A stretch of DNA of 64,000 nucleotides from Cladophialophora immunda (GCF_000835495.1 NW_015622542.1:558001-622000); one strand, 5' to 3'. Counted from the first letter of the stretch, positions 46,500 to 58,318 are shown. Notes: generated by a model not told the origin, from the letters alone. Made by a program: numbers and translations.

Positions 46500-47027
46500 C
46501 TATAACTTGGCCTGTTTCGAACTCGAAAAAACCGCCTTATCATGCACGCAAGTAACACAGAGCTTCCCATTCACGTAAATCTTGCCCATGATGTTTGCGG
46601 TGTTCCTTCCGGCAGCTTGCACCTCACAGTCTACAATCGCCTTGCTCCCCATCGGCACTGGCCGTAAATAGGTCATGGTGATCGTCCTGCTCACGTGTCC
46701 AGCATCCAGGAACCCTTCCTTTGCTATTGTCAGCAACGCCGTACTCGTCAGATTATCCAGCAGCGTTGCCGCCGCGCCACCGTGCAGGTTGCCGGATTTG
46801 TTGCACAGCTCCGATCCGATATCTAGACTCCATTTCACAGAATTTGGCTGCGCGTCGAGCAGTTGCAGGTTGGCATGTTGAAGCGAGTGTGTGTCGAAGC
46901 CGAAGTATGTTGGGTCGCTGACGATTTCCCTCTCGAGACCCAGCACGCGCTCGCGGAGTGGTAAGGAGAGGAAGTTTTTGATTGTGAAGACTTTTTTGTG
47001 GGGGTTTATTCTATTCGTTTCTGACAT
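46500..47027 (-). CDS. Hotdog-fold acyl-CoA thioesterase (PaaI/THEM type)
   Basis: Single-exon protein of 175 residues with one hotdog domain. The signature GNLHGGAAATLLDNLTSTALL carries the HGG turn and the Asp of the active-site helix. The later strand TITMTYLRPVPMGSKAIVDC matches the PaaI/ACOT13 subfamily, and KLCVTCVHDKAVF closes the sheet. These enzymes hydrolyse acyl-CoA thioesters, as homotetramers in known cases. No obvious mitochondrial leader, so cytosolic or peroxisomal. The C-terminus KQAKL is not a perfect SKL signal, although its last three residues (AKL) fit the PTS1 consensus. Peroxisomal import is therefore possible. Confidence 0.88.
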   Translation of the reverse strand: MSETNRINPHKKVFTIKNFLSLPLRERVLGLEREIVSDPTYFGFDTHSLQHANLQLLDAQPNSVKWSLDIGSELCNKSGNLHGGAAATLLDNLTSTALLTIAKEGFLDAGHVSRTITMTYLRPVPMGSKAIVDCEVQAAGRNTANIMGKIYVNGKLCVTCVHDKAVFSSSKQAKL

Positions 47028-47761
47028 GATGTCGAAGGTAGAATGGGATCGCCGAGAACTTTGGATGTTGTTTATTTCAATGGACCTTGGCTGGCTGCCG
47101 ATGTCCTAGAACCGAGGAGTCGCAAATCAAACCGGGTCTGGATTTCTTCAAACTCGTTCGAGGTTGTGGTAGGGAGTGAATGCAATGTCACAGTATTGTT
47201 TTCTTAAAAACTTTCAGGCTGTGGGACTTTCTATAAGAATCTGGCAAAGGCAGTCAGCTATAAGGCGAATCGATCTCGGCGACGATGCTGGCGCGGAAAA
47301 TGAAATTGATGAGATTGCCTTTCAGTTACCGAGGTTCGGGATGGTTCGAGGGCACTGCAGCAGCACGTGGCGATAACGATAAGGAGACGCCAATTCGGAC
47401 GCCGCCCTCGCAGTCAGCATCCCCTCCGGCCTGAGCTGAAGCATCAGCGAATCACACAGCCACTGGTTGGGGGATGCATGGTTACGGCGCAAGCCAGTCG
47501 ATCCCGAATGGTGAAATGCCAAACCAATTGACTCTAACGGCAATGTATTGGAGGGCGCGTCTTGGACCCAGACCCAACCTAAGGAGAGTGAGGCTGATGC
47601 GCATTCCAGTCGCCGTCACTGTCAATATTGCCAACGTTGCCTCTCCATATCCACTCCTTCGATCCATCCTGTTTCAGCCCTTCAGCCGATCATCGACACT
47701 ACCCTGAACCCCTCTTCCTCGAATATGGTGTCGTTGGAACGGTGTCGTTACTATCAAGACG
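47028..47761. other. Intergenic, no gene seen
   Basis: About 730 nt between the divergent starts of the thioesterase and the next plus-strand gene. Both promoters must be here. No domain-bearing frame was found. Confidence 0.5.
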
Positions 47762-48916
47762 ATGGACGAGGACGAAAATGTCGATAATGCTACCTCTCCC
47801 GAGAACAATAAGCAATCGAGACGGGAGCGGCTCAAAGGGGCACTCGCCCGTACAAAGAGCAAGTTCAAGAAGAACACCAGTGACACAAATGAAGAGAGGG
47901 ATCTTCCTGATGACGTGAATGAGTTTTTGGCTGCGGGCAGGACGTCGACCTCGAGCGGACCTAGACAAGGAGACAGCCTTCCACATCCTACGCGCTCGAA
48001 TGCCATCACCACCCTCGACCAGAGCTCTCCGGCTTCTACGAGACCATCGACTTCGGAGTCGTTCACCAACCCCTTTGGCACCTCACGTTCACCGAAAAAA
48101 GTCCCCGTTCCAAGGATAGATGTCTCTAATTCTCAACGCTGGCCTCGAGCCCAGCCGATTGGCACGTCGGAACAGGATATCAACGACTTCTTGCGTCCAG
48201 AATACCAAGGGCGCAGCCAATCAGTCAGCTCGTTCTCTAACAAGCCAAAGCGTAAGGGACGTGGAAGGGGACTAAGTGTCACTTTCATTGAAGCTCCGCC
48301 GGTCATTATTGGCGAAGGCGGAGACGATGCACCTACACCTCCAGTCGAGATCTCAAAAGCGAGACAAAGAGCTAGATCTGCCTCGCCGATGCCCAGCCGT
48401 GCCCAGTCTGAGTCGCGTGACCACTCGAGGAGTCCTATGAATGGGGCTTACGACCAACGCAACACTGCTCCTCCTCCCCCGCCACGGCAGGGACACGCTC
48501 CCCCGGACGCCCTGCGGCCTAGAATGCTGCAGAGAGTGCAAACAGGGAACTTCTCAGGCAACACATTGGGGCCATCTGGCCTGGACAAGGAGTTCGAAAT
48601 GACTCTTCGGCTGGGGCCAAATGCAATCAACTCGCCGGTCAGCCCAGGAGGATCACCTAATACTCTAGAGCTCCTGGCTCCGAAACCGGTACGGGTCGTG
48701 CACCCACCGCCGCCAGTGCTGGAAGAACCCGCACAATCACGTGTGGTCAAAAAGGAGATACCGAGTACAGATTTGCGCAAGCAGTTTAGAGAAGGGGATG
48801 CCTTGCGTATGCACCTTGATAAGGAAGCGCCGGAAATCGTCGACAGAATCGCTGCCGACGTCCCGGTGAAGAGGAACACCAACCCAGACGGGCAAGACTC
48901 TTCCAAATGGATATGA
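47762..48916 (+). CDS. Unrecognised Pro/Ser-rich disordered protein
   Basis: Single-exon protein of 384 residues with no recognised domain. It begins acidic (MDEDENVDNATSPENNK), then a basic stretch RRERLKGALARTKSKFKKN and the phrase DLPDDVNEFLAAGR. A similar phrase, EQDINDFLRPEYQG, recurs about 90 residues later, so D-[VI]-N-[ED]-F-L may be a short repeated motif. The middle is Ser/Arg/Pro-rich with polyproline (APPPPPRQGH) and an NPF tripeptide. The C-terminal part is more conserved-looking (LDKEFEMTLRLGPNAINSP; LDKEAPEIVDRIAADVPVK). Composition suggests a scaffold or cortical/endocytic adaptor, but that is only a guess. Confidence 0.65.
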   Translation: MDEDENVDNATSPENNKQSRRERLKGALARTKSKFKKNTSDTNEERDLPDDVNEFLAAGRTSTSSGPRQGDSLPHPTRSNAITTLDQSSPASTRPSTSESFTNPFGTSRSPKKVPVPRIDVSNSQRWPRAQPIGTSEQDINDFLRPEYQGRSQSVSSFSNKPKRKGRGRGLSVTFIEAPPVIIGEGGDDAPTPPVEISKARQRARSASPMPSRAQSESRDHSRSPMNGAYDQRNTAPPPPPRQGHAPPDALRPRMLQRVQTGNFSGNTLGPSGLDKEFEMTLRLGPNAINSPVSPGGSPNTLELLAPKPVRVVHPPPPVLEEPAQSRVVKKEIPSTDLRKQFREGDALRMHLDKEAPEIVDRIAADVPVKRNTNPDGQDSSKWI

Positions 48917-48967
48917 AAACAGGCCAAATTGGCTTTCAAGAATCCCCTACTTCTATGAAAGGGAGAT

Positions 48968-50296
48968 CTAGCCGGATGTTCCATTGATGGCGTTCAGGGC
49001 CTTGAAGCCTTGGATCAGGTCATCCAGAAGATCCTTCTCGTCTTCAATGCCGACACTGACCCTCAGAAGATCCTTCTCCACTGTCGAATCGGTCATTGTC
49101 CTCCACTCGATCAAGCTCTCGATCCCACCTAAACTGGTTGCATGATGGAAGAGATGGAGCTTGCTGGGCAACGCCCTCGCGAACTCCTGCGATTTCAAGA
49201 CGATAGAGAACACCGGGCCAAAGCCGTTGGGCATTTGCTTCTTCAACCAGGTCTTGTAATCTTTGGTCTGCAGACTCGCATGATGCACCTCCTTGACGAC
49301 CGACTTGATGATCTCAGCGTCAGAGAGAGACAGGCCCGTGCCGACAGTATGGCCCGTCAAAGCACCGTCGAGTGCATCAACTATCCTCCTCGCCGTTTCA
49401 CTCTGTTTCAATACTCGGAGCTCCATGGTTCGTACGCTCCTCACACCAAGCCAACCTTCCAAACCGCCCATCACGGAACCCAGATACACTCGATCCTGCA
49501 ACATCTTCGGAATCCACTCCTTCTGTTTCACCGCCAAGACACCACAGAGCATGTCGGAGTGGCCCCCAATGTACTTTGTACCCGAATGCATGACAATGTC
49601 TGCGCCGTGCTTGAAGGGGTCCTGCAGGGGTGGCGGCGCAAACGTGGCGTCCACGCTGAGATATGCACCTCGTGAGTGCGCAATGTCCGCATAATGCTGT
49701 ATATTGAACGCCAGTCCTGTCGGGTTCACAGGTGTCTCTAAGTGCAGAAGATCCCCCTCTTGCAGATCCTCTGGCTTGCAGTCCAGTGGCAGGAGCTGCA
49801 GCCCAGAAAGTCGCTGATGGAGTCTCAACACGCCGTGACATCCATGGTATCCTGCGCCGATGGCCACTCTTTTCGGATTCAAGAAGGTGATCAATGCATT
49901 GAACGCCGCAAGCCCAGAAGAATATGTCAAGCAAGGGTTTTTCAGCAGCACACCCAGGATCGTTTCCAAGCGTGATGTACTGTGTGTCGTGTGGCGGGAG
50001 TAGTTGTGTTCCGTGGGCGCAAAGATGGGTTCAGATCTCTCATGATACGGGCGCAGTTGCGATGGGTCTTTGTCATAGCGAAAGGTAGTGGAGACATGGA
50101 TGGGAGGGGCGACGTCGTGGACAACGTTGAGAGGGTCGTCGGCGTGGATGGCCAGCGTCGAAGGAGAGAGCGAGGTTAGGTCGAAGTGTTCGGATAGGTT
50201 TTCGATATCTTGGGAATTGGCGGACGTAGGCGCAGGTAGAGGGTGTTCGGAAGAACTGTCCCCGCCGTGAGGAATTGTGCCGTTGGTGGTGGCCAT
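48968..50296 (-). CDS. Cystathionine gamma-synthase-like PLP enzyme
   Basis: Single-exon fold-type I enzyme of the Cys/Met metabolism family (PF01053), 442 residues. The PLP lysine is in MHSGTKYIGGHSDMLCG, preceded by the conserved Asp in YLSVDATFAPPPLQDPFKHG and TYSSGLAAFNALITF. PIHVSTTFRYD and NYSRHTTHSTSRLE form the substrate and cofactor entry segments. RVSVGIEDEKDLLDDL is the usual C-terminal signature. Such enzymes join or split cystathionine-type thioethers in transsulfuration or sulfhydrylation. A 35-residue Ser/Pro-rich N-terminus precedes the domain. The PLP motif reads SGTKYIGGH rather than the commoner SATKY, so a lyase or synthase role cannot be told apart. Convergent with the upstream plus-strand gene, only 51 nt apart. 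Confidence 0.88.
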   Translation of the reverse strand: MATTNGTIPHGGDSSSEHPLPAPTSANSQDIENLSEHFDLTSLSPSTLAIHADDPLNVVHDVAPPIHVSTTFRYDKDPSQLRPYHERSEPIFAPTEHNYSRHTTHSTSRLETILGVLLKNPCLTYSSGLAAFNALITFLNPKRVAIGAGYHGCHGVLRLHQRLSGLQLLPLDCKPEDLQEGDLLHLETPVNPTGLAFNIQHYADIAHSRGAYLSVDATFAPPPLQDPFKHGADIVMHSGTKYIGGHSDMLCGVLAVKQKEWIPKMLQDRVYLGSVMGGLEGWLGVRSVRTMELRVLKQSETARRIVDALDGALTGHTVGTGLSLSDAEIIKSVVKEVHHASLQTKDYKTWLKKQMPNGFGPVFSIVLKSQEFARALPSKLHLFHHATSLGGIESLIEWRTMTDSTVEKDLLRVSVGIEDEKDLLDDLIQGFKALNAINGTSG

Positions 50297-50983
50297 ACCT
50301 AGAGGATGTCTATGAGATGAGATGAACCAAAGCTCAGGAGAATCTAGAGAGGAGTACCGCTCAGATGAAAATGAATCAATGATCAGAATCGGCGCCCTCC
50401 CATTGACATATTTTGTGGATTACGTGCTTGATGGTACCAGCTGCTGCGGGGAAGCCCGTCGGCCAACTAGCCTTGGGTACCAGCCTGTGAGCAGCCACGC
50501 TTAATAGCTGCCCCTCGTCTCGCCGCCCACTGCCTCGCCACCTAGCAATTGACCCTGAAGTAACAGGGGGTCCAGTAGTGCGAGAGTGCCTACTTGGTAG
50601 TAGGAGTGAAGGTCACCCAAATCTATAACTCTATTAGATAATTCGCCCTTGTGGTTGCTTGTCCAATCCAGCGATCGCCAGGCACGAGTGAGGCCAACCT
50701 GGAGGGGTTACAACTATCACTACTGTGCCGGCCACTGAGGATGTACGGATGGCTGCAGGTTCTCAGCCTCTCCCAGACCCCCTTCGGACGCATGCTTGCC
50801 AACCGTTGTGTTACACAGCACATGTTTGGTTGGCAACCACGATATGCCCGTGCCAACCAGACATGGACACGAGCCGCACAGCTTGGTCAATGCTCCCAAG
50901 CGCGGCTCTCTAAGAATCTTGTGTGTCTTTTGGCCCTGCAATGAGTACAGCATTTCATATCGTCCTCAAGAATCGTCCCTACA
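50297..50983. other. Intergenic, divergent promoters
   Basis: About 690 nt between the starts of the PLP enzyme and the RdRP. It contains the upstream reading frame described separately and otherwise only short shadow frames. Confidence 0.5.
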
Positions 50984-51009
50984 ATGGAGGTGCACATCGC
51001 GAACCTTGA
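50941..51009 (+). promoter_or_regulatory. Overlapping upstream reading frame of the RdRP gene
   Basis: An ATG at 50941 opens a 22-codon frame that ends at TGA 51007-51009, out of frame with and overlapping the proposed RdRP start at 50984. If the transcript begins upstream of 50941, scanning ribosomes could be diverted and RdRP output lowered. Whether it is in the mRNA is not visible. Confidence 0.35.
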
Positions 51010-54000
51010 CTCGAAGTTTACTAGAGACAGATTGAAAGATTGCCTGACTCCCATCCTCTCCGAATTCCAGATTCATGTCTTCGAAGTCCGAAAAGCAGTC
51101 GGCAAGACGTTCGCGACGCTCACAGTTACAGATACTTCCAAAGCCCAAAGCCTCTTGTCTAGAGCGCATGCTTACCCAACCCTCCTCTCGTCTCCTTCCG
51201 GGCGGAATGCGGTGTTCAACGTGAGTCGCAAGCCAGCGGATCCTCATTGGTTGCGTGTACTGCGCAAGGAAGAGAAGGACCGACTAAACCTCCAAGAATG
51301 GCAGAAGTCGTCGAAGCTGGCTGCCAAAACCCAAGATTCCGAAGGGGACGCAGGACTGAAAATTACAGCACTACGGTGTGGCCGTTGGGAGACACTGACT
51401 GGAAAGACTACATTTGTGCCTTATTTCGAGGTCTCTACCGAAGGCAAGCTGACAAGGGGTGCACGAGCGCTGGTGGTACAGATCACCGCCACGCCTTCCA
51501 AGCGCCACGATCTAGTTATGGATCTATCCTGCATATTGGCTCTTGCCATATCATGGGGAAAAACCCGCAGTACTTTGACAATCACGCTGATTACTTCACC
51601 AAGAATCTACGAGAATGAGGTGGCCGCGGCCAATTGTGACCTATCTACGATGTTCACAGCTTTACACATGGGCTCGCCGCGAGACAAGAGGTTTCGTGAG
51701 TGCACATTACCAGGTTCCCAATCTGGCGTTGTCGGCAGCTGCTTGACATACAGCATGGTCGTATCAACAGGATCTGTCAACCTACAACACCGCCTAAAGG
51801 CAATGACTTATCGCCGCTTTCCTATCACGACACTGCCCACCATGGCCGCTCCTCCACCATCGCCGACCCTTGCAGGGCAATTGTCCAGGTTGAACGCGCA
51901 TGTTGCGGCGTTGAGGTTTTCCTTTGCCTGGAGATTTCAGGTACATGCATTGTGGGCCAACGGTGTCCTGTCTCCAACGGAAGTCCAGTATCTTCTACCA
52001 ACCATGATTAGCTTGCTCGAACGGTCAGGCGAATCGGCACTCATTGCGGTCTTGCGACGACTCAATTTGCAACTATCTCATAATGATGCTACCACCGATC
52101 CTCAACAGGGTGCTGTGACTTACGCGCGGGAAAGTCTCGAACAAGGTTCGAATCTTTTGCTCGAATGTGACAGCTCGCACACCTCCCCAATTGACATGGT
52201 CTCGATTCACCGCGTCACCGTAACCCCAACTGGCATTTATCTCAATGGTCCCGAACTCACCGCCTCGAACCGTGTCTTGAGACAGTACCGTGCACATTCT
52301 GATTGCTTTCTGCGGGTTCTTTTTTCCGAGGAAGACGCAACGCGGATAGAATTCGACAGGGATACTTCCAACGAGCGAGTCCTTCAGGGTCGTTTCCTAA
52401 CAATACTCCGTACTGGTTTGAACATTGCCGGCGAGCACTTTGACTTCCTTGGGTTTTCTCACTCGTCCTTGAGGTCACAAACATGTTGGTTCATGCGACC
52501 TTTTGTTCACGATGGCTCATTGTTATCTGCGAAGGGCCTCATCAGCAAGCTTGGCAACTTCAGCGCGATCAGATGTCCAGCCAAATGTGCAGCTCGAATT
52601 GGTCAGGCTTTCTCAGAGACCACATCTGCTGTGCGAGTTGAGCCTAGCATTGTCCAGATATACCCTGACGTCAAGGTCGGACGATACTTGTTCACCGATG
52701 GTTGTGGCACGATTTCAAGGTCGACCTGGAAACGTCTCCGAGGAAACGTGCGCGCACAGGACCAGCCTACCTCCTACCAGATTCGCTACAAAGGTGAGTG
52801 AACGCTGCCAGATGGCCTTTGCTGACTTCTTTGCAGGAGCCAAAGGAATGCTTACCGTCGACACCCGCCTTCAAGGGGACCAAATCCGGCTACGAGAGTC
52901 AATGGTCAAGTTCAACGGTAGCCCATCCGACGAGATCGAAATCTGTGGTTCAAATATGCGGCCGCTCCCTTTCAAGCTGAATCGCCAGATTATCAAAATA
53001 CTGGAGGACCTTGGGGTGCCTGACTCGACGTTCGAAGGACTTCAAGAACAGGCTGTACAGCGGCTACGTCTCAGCGCCCTCTCGAAATCTGTCGCTGTGA
53101 ATTTCATCAACGAACACCTCTCCGATGGCAGCAGCGGCTTGCCCACGCTTCTCAAATACCTAGATCACATCGGTGTTGATGCTACGGAGGACAGTTTTTT
53201 GAGAGAAATACTCGGAGCATTACTACAGGTCCAACTGCGAGAGATCAAATATCGAAGTCGCATCCTAGTTCCGGAAGCTCTCACACTTTACGGGATCAGC
53301 GACGAGACTGATTGGCTGGAGGAAGGTGAGGTCTTTGTCACCTTTTTTGATAAAAAGACTGGAGCCCATTCCTGCCTGAGCGGACGGGTGGCCATTACTC
53401 GATCTCCTGCTCTGCATCCCGGAGATGTGCAGCTTGTCCAGGCCGTAGCACCGCCGGAGAGTTCTCCTCTCTGGGACCTTCACAATTCCGTCGTCTTTAG
53501 CCAGAAGGGTACTCGCGACATGCCCAGCATGCTGAGCGGCGGCGACCTGGATGGCGATCTCTACAACGTCATCTACGATGATGAACTCTTGCCCAAGAGA
53601 ACTGTAGCTCCTGCAGCATATCTGCCAGCAGTGCCCATGGATATCGGCCGCTCAGTCACTGCCGATGACATGGCAGGGTTCTTTGTGGACTTTATGCAAA
53701 ATGACCAACTTGGCAGGATCGCCATCCTCCACCAAGTCTTCGCCGACCTGTACAGCACCTTTTCAAGCAATTGTCTCCTCCTCGCGGAGTTGCACTCAGA
53801 TGCAGTGGACTTTTCCAAAAGTGGCGTCCCTGTCGACTACAAGAAGATCCCAAGAAGCCCCGAGTACAGACCCGACTTCATGGCTCCAAGCGCGAGTACC
53901 AAGGTTGAGAAAGGTATTAAAAGACCTGAAGAGACAGCTTTGCCTGACGGTCGCCATCGTTACCGCTACTACGAGTCCGACCGTATACTGGGTCGTTTGT

Positions 54001-54589
54001 ATCGAGCTGTGAACGAAGATACCTTCTTCGAGGACCTCGAGGACGATGCTTCGTCGCTCTTCAGCAAGGCGGCTACCAATGTGCTGGGAGACATCCGCGA
54101 TTGGGTGGTGACACATATCAGCTCCACGCGTGTTCAAGCTTTTCTCACGAGGGCGAGGGAAGTCAGAGACTAGTAAGTTCCGTGGTGACGACGCTGATGT
54201 GAGCTAACATGCACAGTTATGAATCGAGTCTGCTGGAGATAATGTCTCTTTACGCAGTTCGCCGGACGGAGCAACTCACTGAGAAGGAGGTGTTCATCGG
54301 CATGATCTTGGGTCGTTCCGGCGCAGGAAACAAACATCAACGAGAACAATCAGACTATATGAAGTCCCAGTTCAACCATGAACTTCGAGAAATCAAATCA
54401 CGGATGAGATCTTTGACGGAGGATGACGACGACTCTGGGTTTGTTTGCCTCGCTGCTGCTTGTCTCGATGTGGCTGTGCGTGAGCCCAGCAATTTCAATG
54501 TCAAACTGAGCAGCTTCGGATGGTTTGCCGCAGGCTTATGTGTCCCTGATATCGTGCAAGAACAAGAAGGAAGCGTCTTCAGTGCATGA
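50984..54589 (+). CDS. RNA-dependent RNA polymerase of the silencing type
   Basis: Cellular RdRP (PF05183) that makes double-stranded RNA for Dicer in RNA interference, 1172 residues. Exons 50984-52793, 52837-54172, 54217-54589; introns 43 and 44 nt, phases agree. The N-terminus starts like an RNA-binding (RRM-like) fold: MEVHIANLDSKFTRDRLKD. The catalytic core shows FTDGCGTIS, GAKGMLTVDTRLQGDQIRLR, ALTLYGISDETDWLEEGEVF, RVAITRSPALHPGDVQLVQA and the metal-binding DLDGD (Asp840, 842, 844) in SMLSGGDLDGDLYNVIYDD. All expected core blocks are present, so it looks active. It belongs to the QDE-1/SAD-1/RRP-3 superfamily; I cannot say which clade. Confidence 0.93.
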
Positions 54590-55249
54590 GAGATGTGTTA
54601 TCGATCGTCCACGTCTGATGAATTGTGAGCATGAATGAAAAGATGCGGCTAAGAAGCGGGAGTGAGACTAATGAGTGTTTACTGCGTTAGCGAGAAGAGC
54701 CACCAGGACTTTATCTACGCTCACTCTGAGTGTGGAAGGCGTGGAATCATGTCTGGCTTGCGTTCTTGCTCGTGTGGCCAAATTTCGGTTCTATTAGTGA
54801 TCATGATGGCAATGTACGGTCGAGTCGAAGGACGACCTGATGAATGATTGTTTTTGAAGCATCACACCATTGAACGTGAAGAAAGCCGGCCTTGCATCAA
54901 CACAGGTTTAAGGGGTAATGTTCTAATCCTTGGGAAGTGAACCCTTAGATCCGGCAGCCTTGTCAAGCCATTCGAACAACCATTGACTCGTGGGGTGCGT
55001 CGTAAAGCAGGGTGTTGACCTCCGTCTCCTTCCTCGCCCCCGTTGAACGCAAGCTTCTGCACAAACGCCATTGGAATACATTCTTCTCTACCACAGTGGA
55101 GCGTCCGGCAGGCCGAGTTTTCGTTGCAAATTCTCCCAGGCCGAGGGATCAGCGCCGAGTGCAAGGCAACCGAGAAGCGTATGGGAGATACCCTATGAAT
55201 GGCAAAGGCGTGCTCACCACTTTACTCCCGGTCTCAAGCTTAATATTTC
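54590..55249. other. Convergent intergenic region
   Basis: About 660 nt between the 3' ends of the RdRP and GMC genes. Only short frames are present; probably both 3' UTRs. Confidence 0.5.
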
Positions 55250-57224
55250 CTATTCGGAACCACGATCCTCCTTAACCATAGCGGCCCCTTTCTCCCCGAT
55301 GGCATACACCGTGGCCATGGTATTGGCACTGACCTCCATAGGCAAGACACTGGCATCAACGACCCTCAATCCCCTGACACCAACCACGCGCAGCCTCTCG
55401 TCGACTACTTTGCCCAGCGCACAGGTTCCCAGCGGATGGTTGATCAGCGTGACCGCCTCAGACACGGTGTCCCGTGCCGTGGCCGGATCCTGCACGTCGA
55501 CCGCCTCGGCCGGGTAGACGCGCCGTTTGACGCGGGGTCTGATGTGCGGCGAGCGGAAGACGCGGTCGACAAATGCAAGGCCCGCGGCGAGGACGTCGAC
55601 GTCGGCGGGGTGCGCAAGCAGGCCGTAGTCGATCCGCGGCTCGGCGAAGGGGTCGGCGCAGGCGACGTGGACCGACCCCCGCGAGGCCGGGTACATCAGG
55701 ACGGCCTGCAGGGAGACGCAGGGGTTGGAAGCCGGAGGCGGGCCCGGCATGAACTTGGACATGTCGGCGTGCGTGTTGCGCGTGTCGCAGTACGCCGGGA
55801 TGACGACGTACTGGATCGCCGAGGCGCACGGGGAGGCCAGCCGCGAGGCCAGGATGCTGGCTTGCTGGGCATCGAGGGGAGGTGGTGCTCCCGCCGCCGC
55901 CGCCGCCGCCGTGGTCGAGGTCGAGGTGAGAGTCGAGACGGTCCGTTCGAGTGTGCTCGCGCTCACCAGGGAGGCGTAGGATGTGAAACCGTTCAAGCCT
56001 GGAGCGTTGGCCAGGATGCCTTCTCGCGACTCGGCGTACAGTGCTTGCTGGGCCGGGAGGAATGCTGGGTCCAGGTATATGCTGTCCAGGCTGGTCTCCC
56101 CGTCCGCGAGTTCGTAGCTCACGTTGGTCATGATCTGCTCCTGTGCGTTGGCGCCGACGTGCGGGTTTTCAACCAGAGCACGAATCCCCGCGGCATGCAG
56201 GACCGAGGGGTCCCCTATACCCGAGAGCTCCAGCAGTTGCGGTGTCTGGATCGAGCCCGCGCTGAGGACGACTTCAGCTTTGGCCCGGACGGTATGGAGC
56301 TGGTCTCGGTCTCGGCCACCGTGGGCGAAAACCACGCCGCGAGCGGTTCGAGAGTCGTCCAGGATGACCTTGGTGGCGGTGGCTTCGGTCAGGATCTTGA
56401 GGTTGGGCCGGTCCAGGATCGGGGCAATGTACCCGGTCGCCGCGTAGCTGCGGGTGCCCCTGTTGACGCTGCGGTCGATCGTGCTCAACGACCCATACCA
56501 GCCCAGGTGGTCGCCCGAGTACGGCTCCTTGACCAGCGGAAGGCCGGACGTCTCCTTCAGAGCCTCGAGAAGGGCGTCTTCGGCGGCGTTCCTGGTGCTC
56601 GCCGACGAGGTGTGGATCGGGCCCTCCTGGCCATGCGTCGCCGCGTCGATCGGGTAGAAGTCTGGCTCGGGCGTTGTGGGAGGATCGTAGTGCTCGACCC
56701 GGTGGAAGTACGGCGCCATCTCGTCCCACGACCAGCCCGATATGCCCAGCTTTTTCAATTCGTCGAAATCGCGAGCCGACGGGTAGCAGTAGGCCATGAA
56801 GTTGATTGCGCTTGACCCCCCCAGGACTTTGCCGCGAGTGACATGGTGGGCTTTGTTGTTGTTGGCTTTCTAGATCGAGCCGTACCGGGCTGTGTCAGCC
56901 TTTTCGGTCATAGCAGGTTGAATCAGGTGTCCTCGGAGCAATACTCGGAGACACACGTACCTGAGGAACCGTGGTGAAATCCCAGGCGTAGTCGGGGTTC
57001 CGCAGCAGAAACGCTAGCGTCCCCGGAGTCTCGACCAGAGGGTCTCCGAGACGGTTCTGGCCGGCTTCAACGACTCCTACGCGCACACTGGCATCCTCGC
57101 TCAAGCGGGCTGCCACCACCGCGCCGGCGGTTCCGCCGCCCACGACGACATAGTCGAAGGTGTCTGCGAGAAAGGCGTCGAGAGAGCAGAATACGCCAGA
57201 GGCGGGAGGGTGTTCAGATTCCAT
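55250..57224 (-). CDS. GMC-family FAD oxidoreductase
   Basis: Flavoprotein alcohol oxidase/dehydrogenase of 627 residues in two exons, 57224-56961 and 56869-55250, with a 91-nt phase-0 intron (GTACGT donor, TCTAG acceptor). The FAD-binding start is FDYVVVGGGTAGAVVAARLS. The flavin-loop signature is VTRGKVLGGSSAINFM, the second GMC signature is VVLSAGSIQTPQLLELSGIG, and the C-terminal active site is LINHPLGTCALGKVVDERLR with the catalytic His, followed by VDASVLPMEVSANTMATVYA. It resembles aryl-alcohol oxidases and choline dehydrogenases. No clear signal peptide. A polyalanine run (from a GCC repeat) lies in the substrate domain. Codon use is strikingly GC-rich compared with the RdRP upstream. 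Confidence 0.9.
55891..55911. repeat. Trinucleotide CCG tract inside the GMC gene
   Basis: Seven tandem CCG units, in frame on the minus strand. They encode most of an Ala run (TTAAAAAAAGAPPP) in the substrate domain. Length could vary between strains. Confidence 0.8.
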
Positions 57225-58318
57225 GGGTGGCTGCTCATTCGTCTCCCATGGTTGAGACGGCGTAACTCGGCGAGCAGGCAGGCGTGTGCTGTTATAAAGA
57301 CACCGCCTCCACCTCGGGACATGATGGCGGGCAGTGCTGTGGAGGTGCCTGACGCCAGCAAGCAGCCTGTTTCAACATGTGTAATACCTTTGTAGAACAT
57401 GGAAGCGGGTAAGCACATCAACTAAGCATCTCGGCGAGAGATCTTGTGGAGCAACGAAATGGCCTGGTGTCTATCTTGATTGGATGAGCCGCGAGCCGCC
57501 TCGTTTAGATTGCAACGTTGTGATGTTGAGGATCTCACCTGTGTCAAAGGGAGGGAGGACAGAAGGGGCTCGTGCTCGTGCTGACTACAACGGGCTCGGG
57601 GAGGAGCCTTTCCCTTTCTTCGTCGTGAAGCACGTGAAGAAGACTCGTGCTATGCCAAACAACCGCGGCATGGATAGAAGGCTGACCATCGCTCGCATCC
57701 TCGACCATGTCACTTGTTGTCTGGTCCCTTCGGCCCGTCCCATTGAAGTCGTGGTGGCGTCTCTGCTCGCCAGGCCTCCCAGTCCGGTGCCACTCGCTGA
57801 GCAGGATGTCCCTCGAACAATGAATGCAAGGACCAAGACCAGCGATTCCGAGCCTAGAGAGTGCAATCAGACGTGCAAGGAGACGAGGCTTCTGGATCTG
57901 GTTCGTCCACTTTCCTTTTCGAATGCTTCCATGGCCACCGCTGGATCCACACGGTAAGCCGTAGATCCGATTTTCCCATCAATCCATCCTAACCGTGTAT
58001 AGATGGATGGGCTGGAGACCCGCTTCTGGGGAGTCTGGGACCTGCATGGTCCTCTGATCTAGCCTAAGCGTCTACAGTGCACGGACGTGTCTCGATGCAA
58101 GACACAGCTCGGAATCTCACGTGTTTTTAGACGGCTCAACAGGTAAAGGCCGAGGGGCACAAAAACCAGTTTCTGTACTTCTGCAATTTCCTGGATTAAC
58201 AATCGTGGAAACGAACATTGCCCCTCTCTCGACAACAGCCAGCAGACTCGTGCTGGGGCAAGTGTGGCCTACGGTAGCGGTGCAGAAGACGTCGACCTCT
58301 CGCCCCTCCCCCCCTCTT
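57225..58318. other. Intergenic, no gene seen
   Basis: About 1.1 kb between the GMC start and the 3' end of the lactonase-like gene. A plus-strand frame at 57484-57957 has no motif. The GMC promoter is at the left edge. Confidence 0.5.

Noticed and set aside
55436..56815. 459-codon plus-strand open frame
   Set aside because: Antisense of the GMC oxidoreductase, same GC-rich codon effect and no motif.
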